This document shows positions 28,382-38,147 of a DNA stretch of 64,000 bases, piece by piece. The notes beneath the pieces were generated by a model, which was not told the origin of the DNA, searched no databases, and saw nothing but the letters and a program-made list of their open reading frames with translations. The stretch is from the NCBI GenBank assembly GCA_019113675.1, contig DXHA01000010.1:1-64000 (forward strand). Reading direction: 5' to 3'. A program made the translations under genes and the position numbers. This DNA comes from Candidatus Yaniella excrementigallinarum (GTDB lineage Bacteria > Actinomycetota > Actinomycetes > Actinomycetales > Micrococcaceae). Numbering within the stretch: the stretch's first letter is position 1; each line of letters opens with the position of its first letter.

Positions 28382-29956
28382 TTACTTCAGCTCGCGTTTA
28401 AGAATTTTCCCCGACTGGTTTCTCGGTAGTTCTGCGACAAATTCAACCTGCCCCGGCACTTTATGACGGGCTAAATACTGACGGGTAAACTCTCGAATGT
28501 CGTTGCCGGTGACCTGTTCATAACCACTTTTAAGTACGATTACCGCGGTGACTTGCTCAATCCATTTCTCGTGAGCACGGCCCACCACAGCCACTTCAGC
28601 AACAGCTTCATGACGATAAATGGCGTCTTCGACTTCTCTGGAGGCCACCAAAATACCCCCAGTATTAATTACATCTTTGATCCGATCGACTACTTCGATG
28701 TAGCCTTGTGCATCTTTAGTCACCATGTCACCGGAGCGGAACCAGCCATCCATAAATGCTTCGGCTGTCTGCTCCGGTTTATTCCAGTACCCAGAGAATA
28801 GCTGTGGTGATCGATATTGCACTTCACCTGCTACACCCACACCACTATCTTCACCGGTAGTAGGGTCTACCACTCGCATTTGAACAGTTGAGATTGGCCG
28901 ACCCGCTGATGCTGGGCGCTCGTCATGTTCTTCTGGACGCAACACCGTACATAACGGTGCCATCTCACTTTGTCCGAAACAGTTGTAGAAGCCAATATCT
29001 GGATAGTTCGAACGTAAGCGCTGCAATACCGTAACGGGCATGATTGAAGCCCCATACTGCGCCTTAGTCAAAGTGGTTAGATCGCGCTTCTCTAAGTCCG
29101 GATGCTGTGATAATGGAACCCAAACGGTGGGCGCAAGAAATAGCGAACCAATCTTCTCGTCTTCTATGCGTTGCAGAATTTCGGGGATTTCAGGGATACG
29201 AAGCAACCGGATAGTAGCACCCAGCATCAAATATGGGTTGGTAAAGACATGCATTGCAGCAGAGTGATACAACGGCATAGCTGTTAGCGGGTTATCTTTA
29301 GCACTTAGATCCAGGGCTGGAATCGTTCCATTATAGTGTGCCAGCAACGCTCGATGCGTAAGCATTGCCCCTTTGGGGGCAGAGGTTGTCCCTGAGGTAT
29401 AAAGCAATTGAACAAGATCAGTTTCCTCAGCTGTATCCCAGTCGTCATAGGTAAGACACTCAGCAAGATCATCATCGTTTGCCAGAACATCCTGCAGATG
29501 AGCTAAGATTTCGGAAATTGCAACGACGCTGGGGCCTTTATCAACAGCGGCAACTTCTCGAACCGTATCGACGTACTCATCATCTACGATGATCGCCGAA
29601 GCTGAACTATCGGCAACGAGATACTGTAGTTCCGGCCCAGTTAGTGCAAAGTTAATCGGCACATGAACTAAACCGGCTCGTGAGGCTGCGAAGAAAAGTA
29701 TAAGAAATACATCCGAGTTCTTTCCCATGACTGCAAGCCGGTCTCCCTTATGTAACCCTAGCTGGCGCAACCTGGCTGCGGTAATGGTAATTGCTTGATC
29801 TAAGGCGGTGTAAGTCCAGCTTCGTTCGAGATACTTGAGTGCCACTTTTTCGCGCTGTGTTTCTGCGACGCGAGAAAATTGCAATGAGACCGAATTTCGC
29901 TGGCTAATGCGAATCTGTTGGTCAAGGGAGGTGGAGCCGGCATTAAACGAATTCAT
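28382..29956 (-). CDS. AMP-dependent fatty-acyl-CoA synthetase
   Basis: LLYTSGTTSAPKGAMLTH; NCFGQSEMAPL; WFRSGDM; PRNQSGKILKREL. Confidence 0.92.
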   Translation of the reverse strand: MNSFNAGSTSLDQQIRISQRNSVSLQFSRVAETQREKVALKYLERSWTYTALDQAITITAARLRQLGLHKGDRLAVMGKNSDVFLILFFAASRAGLVHVPINFALTGPELQYLVADSSASAIIVDDEYVDTVREVAAVDKGPSVVAISEILAHLQDVLANDDDLAECLTYDDWDTAEETDLVQLLYTSGTTSAPKGAMLTHRALLAHYNGTIPALDLSAKDNPLTAMPLYHSAAMHVFTNPYLMLGATIRLLRIPEIPEILQRIEDEKIGSLFLAPTVWVPLSQHPDLEKRDLTTLTKAQYGASIMPVTVLQRLRSNYPDIGFYNCFGQSEMAPLCTVLRPEEHDERPASAGRPISTVQMRVVDPTTGEDSGVGVAGEVQYRSPQLFSGYWNKPEQTAEAFMDGWFRSGDMVTKDAQGYIEVVDRIKDVINTGGILVASREVEDAIYRHEAVAEVAVVGRAHEKWIEQVTAVIVLKSGYEQVTGNDIREFTRQYLARHKVPGQVEFVAELPRNQSGKILKRELK

Positions 29957-30028
29957 AGAGAAACTCCGTCGTAGAAATTCACGTGGCTAAGCTAGAAGAA
30001 ACTGACATTTGTTACCAGGGGCCTGAAT

Positions 30029-31183
30029 TTAATTGTCCAAACGCTCAATAATGGTGACGTTAGCTTGGCCTCCACCCTCACACATCGTTTGCAGACCAAA
30101 GCGACCACCTGAGTTTTCTAGTGAATGCAGCAAGGTCGTCATCAGCCGTGCACCGGTTGCACCAATCGGGTGTCCTAAAGCAATCGCGCCACCATGCATA
30201 TTGACTTTGGACATATCAGGCCGAAGCTCTTTTTCCCAGGCAAGCACAACGGCTGCGAAAGCCTCGTTGATCTCGATAGCATCGAACTCGTTAATATCCA
30301 TGCCTGTGCGTTCAAGTGCAAAACGGGTAGCCCGAATTGGAGCTGACAACATCATCACTGGGTCATCAGCACGTGCCGAAACGTGATGAATACGCGCCCG
30401 CGGCACTAAACCATACTCTTCAACTGCCCGTTCGGACGCGATTGCTAATAATGCTGCACCGTCACTGATCTGAGAGGCAGTCGCCGGGGTATGGATACCG
30501 TTTGGACGCATGGTTTGAAGTTCACGCATTTTTGCCCGATTTGGTGTTCGAGGACCTTCATCATCACGTAACCCACCCAGTGGCAATATCTCTTCGGCAA
30601 AGAACCCGGCTTCCTGCGACGCGATGGCACGTCGGTGGGATTCTGCAGCAAACGCTTCGGCCTGATCACGGGTAATACCCCAGCGATTAGCCATCATTTC
30701 GGCCCCGTGAAACTGGGAAATCTGCTGGTCCCCATAACGGTCCGCCCAGGCCTTTGAACCCGCAAAAGGGTTGGGAAACCCCTGGTCTTGCATAATGATA
30801 TTTGCAGAGCCAATCGGGATGGTCGACATGTTCTGGACTCCACCGGCAACGACAAGGTCTGATGTACCCGACATCACCGCTTGCGCGGCATAATGCACCG
30901 CCTGCTGACCTGATCCGCACTGGCGATCGATTGTGGTTCCAGGGACGGCTTCAGAACCTCCAGCTGCTAACCAAGCGGTACGTGCTATGTCAAAAGCCTG
31001 GGGCCCGATTTGGTCAATACAGCCAAGAATAATTTCATCATATTCGGCGGTATCAATCCCAAGGCGATCGAATAATGCAGCCAGTGGTGCTGCAGCAAGA
31101 TCTGCTGGGTGTATCTGTGCCAAAGCGCCATTGCGACGTCCTACAGGGGTGCGAAGTGCATCAACAATGAATGCTTGTGACAT
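30029..31183 (-). CDS. Acetyl-CoA C-acyltransferase (thiolase)
   Basis: MSQAFIVDALRTPVGRRNGAL; DRQCGSGQQAVHYAAQ; NEAFAAV; GGAIALGHPIGATGARL; CEGGGQAN. Confidence 0.94.
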   Translation of the reverse strand: MSQAFIVDALRTPVGRRNGALAQIHPADLAAAPLAALFDRLGIDTAEYDEIILGCIDQIGPQAFDIARTAWLAAGGSEAVPGTTIDRQCGSGQQAVHYAAQAVMSGTSDLVVAGGVQNMSTIPIGSANIIMQDQGFPNPFAGSKAWADRYGDQQISQFHGAEMMANRWGITRDQAEAFAAESHRRAIASQEAGFFAEEILPLGGLRDDEGPRTPNRAKMRELQTMRPNGIHTPATASQISDGAALLAIASERAVEEYGLVPRARIHHVSARADDPVMMLSAPIRATRFALERTGMDINEFDAIEINEAFAAVVLAWEKELRPDMSKVNMHGGAIALGHPIGATGARLMTTLLHSLENSGGRFGLQTMCEGGGQANVTIIERLDN

Positions 31184-31225
31184 GAGATTCCTCCTGGACC
31201 ATCCATCCAAAGTGTAATTTTCCGA

Positions 31226-32008
31226 CTAGCGTGGACCCATTCGTAAGGCACCGTCCATTCGAACGGTATGGCCATTGATGTAATCGTGGCCAATAAGGTC
31301 CAACACCAGTTGTGCGTATTCATCTGGGCGTCCCAGGCGAGCCGGGAACGGTACCGAGGCTTCCAAGGTTTCACGAAACTCAGAGGTGATACCTGCCATC
31401 ATTGGAGTTTCCACGATGCCAGGAGCGACGGTATTGACACGGATGCCATGGGAGGCCAAGTCCCGAGCAGCCGAGATGGTAAGCGAGTGCACCCCACCTT
31501 TTGAAGCTGCATAGGCTGCTTGGCCAATTTGTCCTTCAAATGCTGCCACGGAGGCTGTGTTGATGACAATACCGCGCTGACCATCTTCATCGATAGGTTC
31601 TTGTTTGGCGATAACTTCCGCTCCCAAAGTCAACACGTTGAATGTCCCCACCAGGTTCACATTGATAACGTTTGCGAACTGTTCAAGGTCATGAGTGCCA
31701 CCTCGCGAGAGGATCCGTCCTGGCGTTGCGATACCCGCACAGTTAATTACTACTCGAAGCGGTTCGGCACCTTCAGAAACTTTCGTCATCGCCCGACGAA
31801 TCGAATCCTGGTCAGTCACGTTTACTTCTAAGTATTCCACATTCTCGATGGAATCTGCTTTGTTGATACCGTCAGCCAGGTCAAAAGCATAGACTTTCAT
31901 TCCTCTGTCGGCCAAGGCCTTTACAGTACTAGCGCCTAAACCCGATGCCCCGCCGGTAACGATGGCGGCTTGTCCTTGAATCTGCACGGGATGATCCTTT
32001 CTATACAA
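31226..32008 (-). CDS. SDR-family 3-hydroxyacyl-CoA / 2-methyl-3-hydroxybutyryl-CoA dehydrogenase-like protein
   Basis: AIVTGGASGLGASTVKAL; INTASVAAFEGQIGQAAYAASKGGV; HSD17B10-like pattern. Confidence 0.88.
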   Translation of the reverse strand: MYRKDHPVQIQGQAAIVTGGASGLGASTVKALADRGMKVYAFDLADGINKADSIENVEYLEVNVTDQDSIRRAMTKVSEGAEPLRVVINCAGIATPGRILSRGGTHDLEQFANVINVNLVGTFNVLTLGAEVIAKQEPIDEDGQRGIVINTASVAAFEGQIGQAAYAASKGGVHSLTISAARDLASHGIRVNTVAPGIVETPMMAGITSEFRETLEASVPFPARLGRPDEYAQLVLDLIGHDYINGHTVRMDGALRMGPR

Positions 32009-33203
32009 ATGCTGACACGCCAGTCACTGCGCGTGCCACGATCAGGGAATTAATTTCATAGGTTCCCTCATATGTATGGAGGGCTTCTGCGTCGGTGAAA
32101 ATCTTTGCTGCTTCGTAGGTGGAAACAATCCCATTACCACCCAAAATATTCCGAGCACGAGCCACTGAGTCGCGCAACAGCCGAGTACCCGTAGATTTGG
32201 CCATCGCCGCATGGACCATATCTACGCTTCCTGCTGTTTGTAGCCGTGCTATCTGCTGCATGAGTCCTGAACATGCAGAGGCGTTGGAAATCATTTCGGC
32301 CAGATCTTGCTGGATAAGCTGGGATTTTGCTAATGGTCGGCCAAATTGTTGACGGTCTAATGCATAATCCCGCGCTACGTCAAATGCATGTAATTGGGCA
32401 CCCAACGCTTCCCAGCCTACCCAGATACGTGAATTTCGCAGCATCTCATTTGCCGCTTCAAACTTGGCAGCCCCCGGAAGAGCATCAGCGTCACTAATTT
32501 CTACCTGATCAAAACTCAGGTCGGCATTTTGCATTACGCGCAAGCCGATTTTGTTGTTAATTTTTTCTGCGGAAACTCCCGGTAAGTCCATCTGAACAAG
32601 GAAACCTTTGATTTGCTGGTCCGCAGTGTCACGTGCCCAGACAAGAGCGAAATCAGCGAAGGTTGCAGCACCAATCCAACGCTTGTGGCCGTTAATGACC
32701 CATCCGTCTGTGATCTTAGTGGCAGTTGTCTCCATCCCCCCGGCTATATCGGACCCATGGTTTGGCTCAGTCATGGCAAAACTGCCGATGGCCTGAAAAT
32801 TGCACAATTGGTCTAGCCATCGTTGACGCTGAGTATCAGACCCCAGCTGGTCTATCATTCCTACAATGAGTTCATTATGGATGCCGACAAGCGAACATAG
32901 TGACGCATCAACACGAGCTACCTCCGCATAGACAAGTCCACGGTAAAGCCATGACCAGTCTTGTACCGCAAGCTCTCCAAGCCCTAGTTCAGCTAGCCCT
33001 GGCAACATGTCAAACGCGAACTCATCGCGGTTCCAGTACTCAATGATCTGTTTTCTGACATTGTCTTGAAGATATTGGCGAATTCTAAGGAGTTGCTGCT
33101 GCTCGTGCTCAGGCAATAAGGAGATGACGTCCAAAACATCAGCATCGGGAAATGGTGCGTGGTGAACGTTTTTGATCAACCCATTGGGTTCCACGGCTCT
33201 CAT
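32001..33203 (-). CDS. Acyl-CoA dehydrogenase family protein
   Basis: FAMTEPNHGSDIAGGMETTA; NGHKRWIGAATFADFALVWAR; ILGGNGIVSTYEAAKIFTDAEALHTYEGTYEIN (glutaryl-CoA-dehydrogenase-like C-terminus). Confidence 0.92.
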   Translation of the reverse strand: MRAVEPNGLIKNVHHAPFPDADVLDVISLLPEHEQQQLLRIRQYLQDNVRKQIIEYWNRDEFAFDMLPGLAELGLGELAVQDWSWLYRGLVYAEVARVDASLCSLVGIHNELIVGMIDQLGSDTQRQRWLDQLCNFQAIGSFAMTEPNHGSDIAGGMETTATKITDGWVINGHKRWIGAATFADFALVWARDTADQQIKGFLVQMDLPGVSAEKINNKIGLRVMQNADLSFDQVEISDADALPGAAKFEAANEMLRNSRIWVGWEALGAQLHAFDVARDYALDRQQFGRPLAKSQLIQQDLAEMISNASACSGLMQQIARLQTAGSVDMVHAAMAKSTGTRLLRDSVARARNILGGNGIVSTYEAAKIFTDAEALHTYEGTYEINSLIVARAVTGVSAFV

Positions 33204-33258
33204 ATGCGTCCTTTTCTCATTCCAAACTGTGCGGTGATGCAGCTCTCAAAGAGCCTAT

Positions 33259-33276
33259 ACTGCACAAGTGTACAGT
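33259..33276. promoter_or_regulatory. Candidate palindromic operator in the divergent ACAD/acyl-CoA-synthetase intergenic region
   Basis: ACTGCACA-AG-TGTACAGT, 7 of 8 arm positions paired. Confidence 0.35.
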
Positions 33277-33548
33277 GAAAGGCTATTCACTGAAAACCAG
33301 ATACACAACCGGATAGATATTTTGATGCACACGGCCTGTGCGAAAACTATATTAACCCAAGTCACATGGGAATATATAGCGCTTGATTCCGACTGTCGGC
33401 ACCCCACAATTCCCAAGAATCTAAACTCAAAACGCCCATCAGACACCAGTTCAAGGATGCAACTTAGTCAAATAGATGTACGCTATGTCACAGTATGGTT
33501 TATCTACTTCACCTCATGTAGCAAGCGACTTCAGTTTTAAGGAGCCTT

Positions 33549-35309
33549 ATGTCTGTTACCGATCAATTCCGGCAAGCTCGCGATGTACTACTTGCACACC
33601 GCACTGATATCGAAACAGCCCGGGAAAAATTTACCTGGCCCCGATTTGAATACTTCAACTTTGCACTGGACTGGTTTGATCAAGTTGCAGCGACTCCTGA
33701 ACGCGCAGATCAGCCTGCCCTGGTAATTCTCGAGGAAGATGGAACACGGTATTCCACGACTTACGCTCAACTAGCAAAACGGTCTTCCCAAGTTTCCAAC
33801 TGGCTACGTAACCTCGGGGTGAAACGTGGCGACGGTATCATCGTTATGTTGGATAACCAGTACGAGCTATGGGAAACTATGCTGGCTGGGTTCAAATTAG
33901 GTGCCATACTACTACCGACCACAGTAATGCTGGCACCAGAACAAATTCACGAGCGCATTGAACGTTCTCAGGCACGCTGGGTAGTAACTAACCCAGACAA
34001 CACTGAAAAGTTCGACGCGGTGCAAGGAGCATTCAGTGTTATTACCACCGGGCTTAGCCAACTGCCGGATGACTCCGTGCACCCACAGTATCTCTACACA
34101 GCTGCTGACGACGCACCGGTGGAATTTGAACCAACTGAGCCAACACCGGCCAGTGACACAGCGCTGATTTATTTCACCTCTGGCACCACTTCTCGGTCCA
34201 AAATGGTGGCACACAGTCACGCATCCTATCCAGTTGGCCATTTATCAACCCTCTACTGGATCGGTCTGGAGCCCGGAGACGTTCATCTCAATGTCGCTTC
34301 CCCTGGTTGGGCCAAACACGCTTGGTCGAACTTTTTTGCGCCGCTGATCGGGGAAGCTACGATCTTTTTGTATAACTACGTACGGTTTGATGCCAAGCAG
34401 CTAATGTCGGTCATGGACACCGAAGGCGTCACATCAATCTGTGCCCCTCCAACGGTGTGGCGAATGTTGATCCAAGCTGATCTGACCAAAATGATTAACC
34501 CACCACAAAAAGTGTTAGCAGCTGGAGAACCGCTTAATCCGGTGGTGATTAATGCCGTCAATACTGCCTGGAACGCTGACATTCGAGATGGATTTGGACA
34601 AACCGAAACGACATTGGTGATCGCAAACACTCCTGGCCAGAGCCTGAAATCGGGGTCTCTGGGCAAAGTGCTGCCCGGCTATGAAGTGGTGCTAAGCGAT
34701 CCTGCCACAGGTGAACTGATTGAAGGGGCAGGAGAAGGCGAGGTTTGCCTGCGCATTGACCCGCGACCAGTTGGACTGATGACGGAATACTATAAGGATC
34801 CTGAAAAGAACGAAACAGCGTTTTTTGGTGGCTACTACCGCACCGGTGACATCATGGAGCGAGACGAAAACGGAATCTATACCTACGTCGGACGCGCTGA
34901 TGATGTTTTCAAAGCCTCGGACTATAAACTGTCACCGTTTGAGCTGGAATCAGCAATTATCGAGCACCCTGCGGTATCAGAGGCAGCAGTCGTTCCTTCG
35001 CCTGACCCGATCCGCTTGTCGGTGCCCAAAGCATATGTAGTGTTGGCGGAGGGGCATGCTCCAGATGCGGAGACTGCTGAGAATATCTTTGCTTTTGCCG
35101 AGACCAAACTGCCACCCTATGCGAAAATTCGGCGTTTAGAATTCGCGGAACTGCCTAAAACAATCTCTGGGAAGATCCGTCGCGTTGAGCTGCGTAAAAA
35201 AGAAGCCGACTTTCATGGAGCCGATGGAGAACGTACAGAACAGTCACTGGCTGCTCGTACAACGAACGGGGGCTACGACCACGAATACTCAGCGACAGAT
35301 TTCAAATAG
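33549..35309 (+). CDS. AMP-dependent acyl-CoA synthetase (MACS/Acs-like), copy 2
   Basis: Collinear with the 26614 protein throughout (REKFTWPRFEYFNFALDWFDQVA; YFTSGTTSRSKMVAHSH; KTISGKIRR). Confidence 0.9.
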   Translation: MSVTDQFRQARDVLLAHRTDIETAREKFTWPRFEYFNFALDWFDQVAATPERADQPALVILEEDGTRYSTTYAQLAKRSSQVSNWLRNLGVKRGDGIIVMLDNQYELWETMLAGFKLGAILLPTTVMLAPEQIHERIERSQARWVVTNPDNTEKFDAVQGAFSVITTGLSQLPDDSVHPQYLYTAADDAPVEFEPTEPTPASDTALIYFTSGTTSRSKMVAHSHASYPVGHLSTLYWIGLEPGDVHLNVASPGWAKHAWSNFFAPLIGEATIFLYNYVRFDAKQLMSVMDTEGVTSICAPPTVWRMLIQADLTKMINPPQKVLAAGEPLNPVVINAVNTAWNADIRDGFGQTETTLVIANTPGQSLKSGSLGKVLPGYEVVLSDPATGELIEGAGEGEVCLRIDPRPVGLMTEYYKDPEKNETAFFGGYYRTGDIMERDENGIYTYVGRADDVFKASDYKLSPFELESAIIEHPAVSEAAVVPSPDPIRLSVPKAYVVLAEGHAPDAETAENIFAFAETKLPPYAKIRRLEFAELPKTISGKIRRVELRKKEADFHGADGERTEQSLAARTTNGGYDHEYSATDFK

Positions 35310-35356
35310 TCAGCACCCATCTTCCACTGGATAACGCTGCCCAGTAGCTAAGCACA

Positions 35357-35397
35357 ATGAAATGTGGCCCGGGATAATCCCGGGCCACATTTCATTG
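35357..35397. terminator. Bidirectional terminator hairpin between convergent genes
   Basis: 19-bp perfect inverted repeat aatgaaatgtggcccggga-taa-tcccgggccacatttcatt. Confidence 0.85.
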
Positions 35398-35411
35398 CTT
35401 CTTAGTAGAAA

Positions 35412-36185
35412 TTAACGGTCCTTGAATTCGGGCTGGCGCTTATTGGCAAAAGCATCCATTCCCTCGGACTGATCTTCAAACGCAAACAGTGCATGGAAGG
35501 TACGGCGTTCAAACAGCAAGCCTTGCTGCAGTGTTGTTTCAAAGGCTGTGTTAACGGCTTCCTTTGCTGCCATAATTGCCGGTCGCGATTTTGCAGCGAT
35601 AGTCTGCGCAATCTCCATAGCCGTATCAAAGACTTCGTCGTCGGCTACCAGACGAGCCACCAGACCGGCACGCTCGGCTTCCTCACCAGTCATCATCCGT
35701 CCAGTAAACACCATATCCATAGCTTTAGCTTTGCCAACAGCTCGCGCTAACCGCTGCGATCCGCCCATGCCAGGAATAACACCGAGATTAATTTCTGGTT
35801 GGCCAAATTGTGTTTTCGGTCCGGCGACCATCACATCGGCCATCATAGCTAGTTCGCAGCCACCGCCAAGTGCGTAGCCGTTTACAGCCGCGATGACTGG
35901 TAGTCGGATCGCAGTGAACCGGTTCCATTGTGAAAACCAGTCGGCCTGCTGCATTTCAATATAGGACTTGGAATTCATTTCTTTGATGTCAGCACCGGCA
36001 GCAAAGGCTTTTTCGTTGCCGGTCAACACAATGGCCATGATGTTTGGGTCAGCTTGGAAAGCCTCTGCAGCATCAACAACGGCATACATCACATCAACGT
36101 TGAGAGCATTAAGCGCATCTGGACGGTTCAAACGAATCACACCGATGCGATCGACCGTTTCGGTTAAAATTATTTCGGTAGACAC
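35412..36185 (-). CDS. Enoyl-CoA hydratase
   Basis: AFAAGADIKEMNSKSY; GYALGGGCELAMMADVMVAG; FGQPEINLGVIPGMGGSQRLARAVG. Confidence 0.94.
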   Translation of the reverse strand: MSTEIILTETVDRIGVIRLNRPDALNALNVDVMYAVVDAAEAFQADPNIMAIVLTGNEKAFAAGADIKEMNSKSYIEMQQADWFSQWNRFTAIRLPVIAAVNGYALGGGCELAMMADVMVAGPKTQFGQPEINLGVIPGMGGSQRLARAVGKAKAMDMVFTGRMMTGEEAERAGLVARLVADDEVFDTAMEIAQTIAAKSRPAIMAAKEAVNTAFETTLQQGLLFERRTFHALFAFEDQSEGMDAFANKRQPEFKDR

Positions 36186-36188
36186 AAA

Positions 36189-37067
36189 CTAGCCTTTCTG
36201 TTTCGTGGCGATAATGGCGGAGAAGTCTTTACCAGAAGTCTCCTCCGAGTCGAATTCAGTGTACGCACGATAGGCAGCCAAGCCGAAGTCTGCCGGTGTG
36301 TCGGTGGCTTCAATAGCTTCACGAGCAAGTGTGAGATCTTTTGCCATCAGCCCGGTAGCAAAACCTGGTCGATAATCGTTTGACGCTGGAGAGGTAGGAA
36401 CTGGACCAGGTACGGGACAGTTGGTTGTAACCGACCAGGATTGGGCAGCCGAGGTCGACATGACATCATAGAGCGCCTGATGGCTCAATCCCAGATTCTC
36501 GCCAAGGCTGAACGCTTCAGCCGTTGCTATGGTATTGATAGCCAGCGCCATGTTGTTGACGATCTTGATTGCTTGACCGCTACCAGAATCTCCGGCATGC
36601 ACAATTTGACGTCCCATGACTTCAAAAAGCGGCCGGGCTGTGTCAAAGGCTTCCTGGCTGCCACCCACCATGAAGGTTAATGCGCCTTTTTCCGCCCCCG
36701 CCGTGCCTCCTGACACTGGAGCATCTAATGCAAGATGCCCGGCATCATGCGCCATTTCTGCTGCTTGGACTGCATCATCGACGGCGATGGTCGATGAATC
36801 GATAAACAGCGTACCCGGTGCAGCTGCAGCCAATAGCCCATCACGATAAGCAGCCAGGACATGCTCGCCGGCAGGAAACATGGTGATAACCACATCAGCG
36901 TCTTCGACCGTTTTGTTGGCAGAATCCGCTGGCATCACACCATGTTCTGTGGCAGCTTGAAGGGCCGCCTCGACGACATCAAAACCGGTTACGTTATAAC
37001 CAGCATCGACTAAGTTTCGGGCCATATGAGACCCCATATTCCCAAGACCGAGAAAAGCGATTTTCAT
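36189..37067 (-). CDS. mmsB: 3-hydroxyisobutyrate dehydrogenase
   Basis: IAFLGLGNMGSHMARNLVDAGY; DAPVSGGTAGAEKGALTFMVGG; GQAIKIVNNM. Confidence 0.93.
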   Translation of the reverse strand: MKIAFLGLGNMGSHMARNLVDAGYNVTGFDVVEAALQAATEHGVMPADSANKTVEDADVVITMFPAGEHVLAAYRDGLLAAAAPGTLFIDSSTIAVDDAVQAAEMAHDAGHLALDAPVSGGTAGAEKGALTFMVGGSQEAFDTARPLFEVMGRQIVHAGDSGSGQAIKIVNNMALAINTIATAEAFSLGENLGLSHQALYDVMSTSAAQSWSVTTNCPVPGPVPTSPASNDYRPGFATGLMAKDLTLAREAIEATDTPADFGLAAYRAYTEFDSEETSGKDFSAIIATKQKG

Positions 37068-37080
37068 AATATGTCCTTAC

Positions 37081-38139
37081 TTAGTTCAAAGCCAAGTCCT
37101 CAACACCGTCAACGGGTTCAAAGAACGCCGCAACGGCTGTGTCTGTTACGTCGCTGAGGTGGGCAGGGTTCCATTGTGGGTTGCGGTCTTTATCTATAAT
37201 TTGGGCCCGAATACCTTCGGCCAAGTCATCGCCTTCTACAGCATGCATTGTAGTCCTCAAGTCTTGAACCAACACTTCGGCAAAATTAAGATCCTTAGCG
37301 CGGTTGATTGCTTCTAATGCGACCTTCAGACCCGTGGGCGAGTGTCGTTGCAAAGCTTTGAGTGCTTTTTTAGCCATCTCATTGTCTTGATCTGCAATAC
37401 TTTGGACACCGGAGATGATTTCTTCGACCGTCTCAGAGCCAAATGCGTAATTGATCCATGGGGATTCAGTGCTTAATAGCGATCCACCCGGCTGATCAAA
37501 GTCCGCAAGAGCTTCATCTACCTGGCCGGGATCGGTGATAGTTTGTAAGCGTTCGATCAATGCATTCACGTGATCATCCGGGACGTGAACGTCTGCCATA
37601 CCGGCATACACCGCATCCGGACCGGACACATGACTACCTGTCAACGCCATATATTTACCTACAGATTCCGGAGCGTTGGCCAGAAAATAGACCCCACCAA
37701 CGTCTGGGCTGAAGCCAATACCGACTTCAGGCATACCTAATTTTGTGGAATCTGTTGCTACTCGGTGTGATCCCGGCGAGGATATACCGACTCCCCCGCC
37801 CAGAACCAAACCGTTCATGATTGCGATGTACGGTTTTGGGTAATTATAGATTCGGTTATTAAGCGTGTATTCCTCGCGGAAGAAAGGAACCGCAGCCTGC
37901 AAATCATTATTGACAGCATTATCATGAATCGATACGACGTCCCCACCGGAGCACAATCCGCGATCACCTGCTCCTTGGACCAACACGGCGTGGACGTCGT
38001 CATTGGATTCAAATTCAGTTAGTGCGCGATCCAACTGGCCAATCATATCGTGGGTTAACGCGTTAACCGCTTTAGGGCGGTTCAGCGTGATCACGCCTAG
38101 GCTGCCCTCAACGGATGTCAAAATTTCATCTTGTGACAT
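37081..38139 (-). CDS. 3-hydroxyisobutyryl-CoA hydrolase
   Basis: ITLNRPKAVNALTHDMI; GDRGLCSGGDVVSIHD; GLVLGGGVGISSPGSHRVATDSTKLGMPEVGIGFSPDVGGVYFLA. Confidence 0.93.
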   Translation of the reverse strand: MSQDEILTSVEGSLGVITLNRPKAVNALTHDMIGQLDRALTEFESNDDVHAVLVQGAGDRGLCSGGDVVSIHDNAVNNDLQAAVPFFREEYTLNNRIYNYPKPYIAIMNGLVLGGGVGISSPGSHRVATDSTKLGMPEVGIGFSPDVGGVYFLANAPESVGKYMALTGSHVSGPDAVYAGMADVHVPDDHVNALIERLQTITDPGQVDEALADFDQPGGSLLSTESPWINYAFGSETVEEIISGVQSIADQDNEMAKKALKALQRHSPTGLKVALEAINRAKDLNFAEVLVQDLRTTMHAVEGDDLAEGIRAQIIDKDRNPQWNPAHLSDVTDTAVAAFFEPVDGVEDLALN

Positions 38140-38147
38140 AGATTCCT

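Noticed and set aside
35357-35397. The 19-bp inverted repeat as a mobile-element end or operator
   Set aside because: Position between convergent gene ends and hairpin geometry fit a bidirectional terminator; no flanking duplication or transposase.
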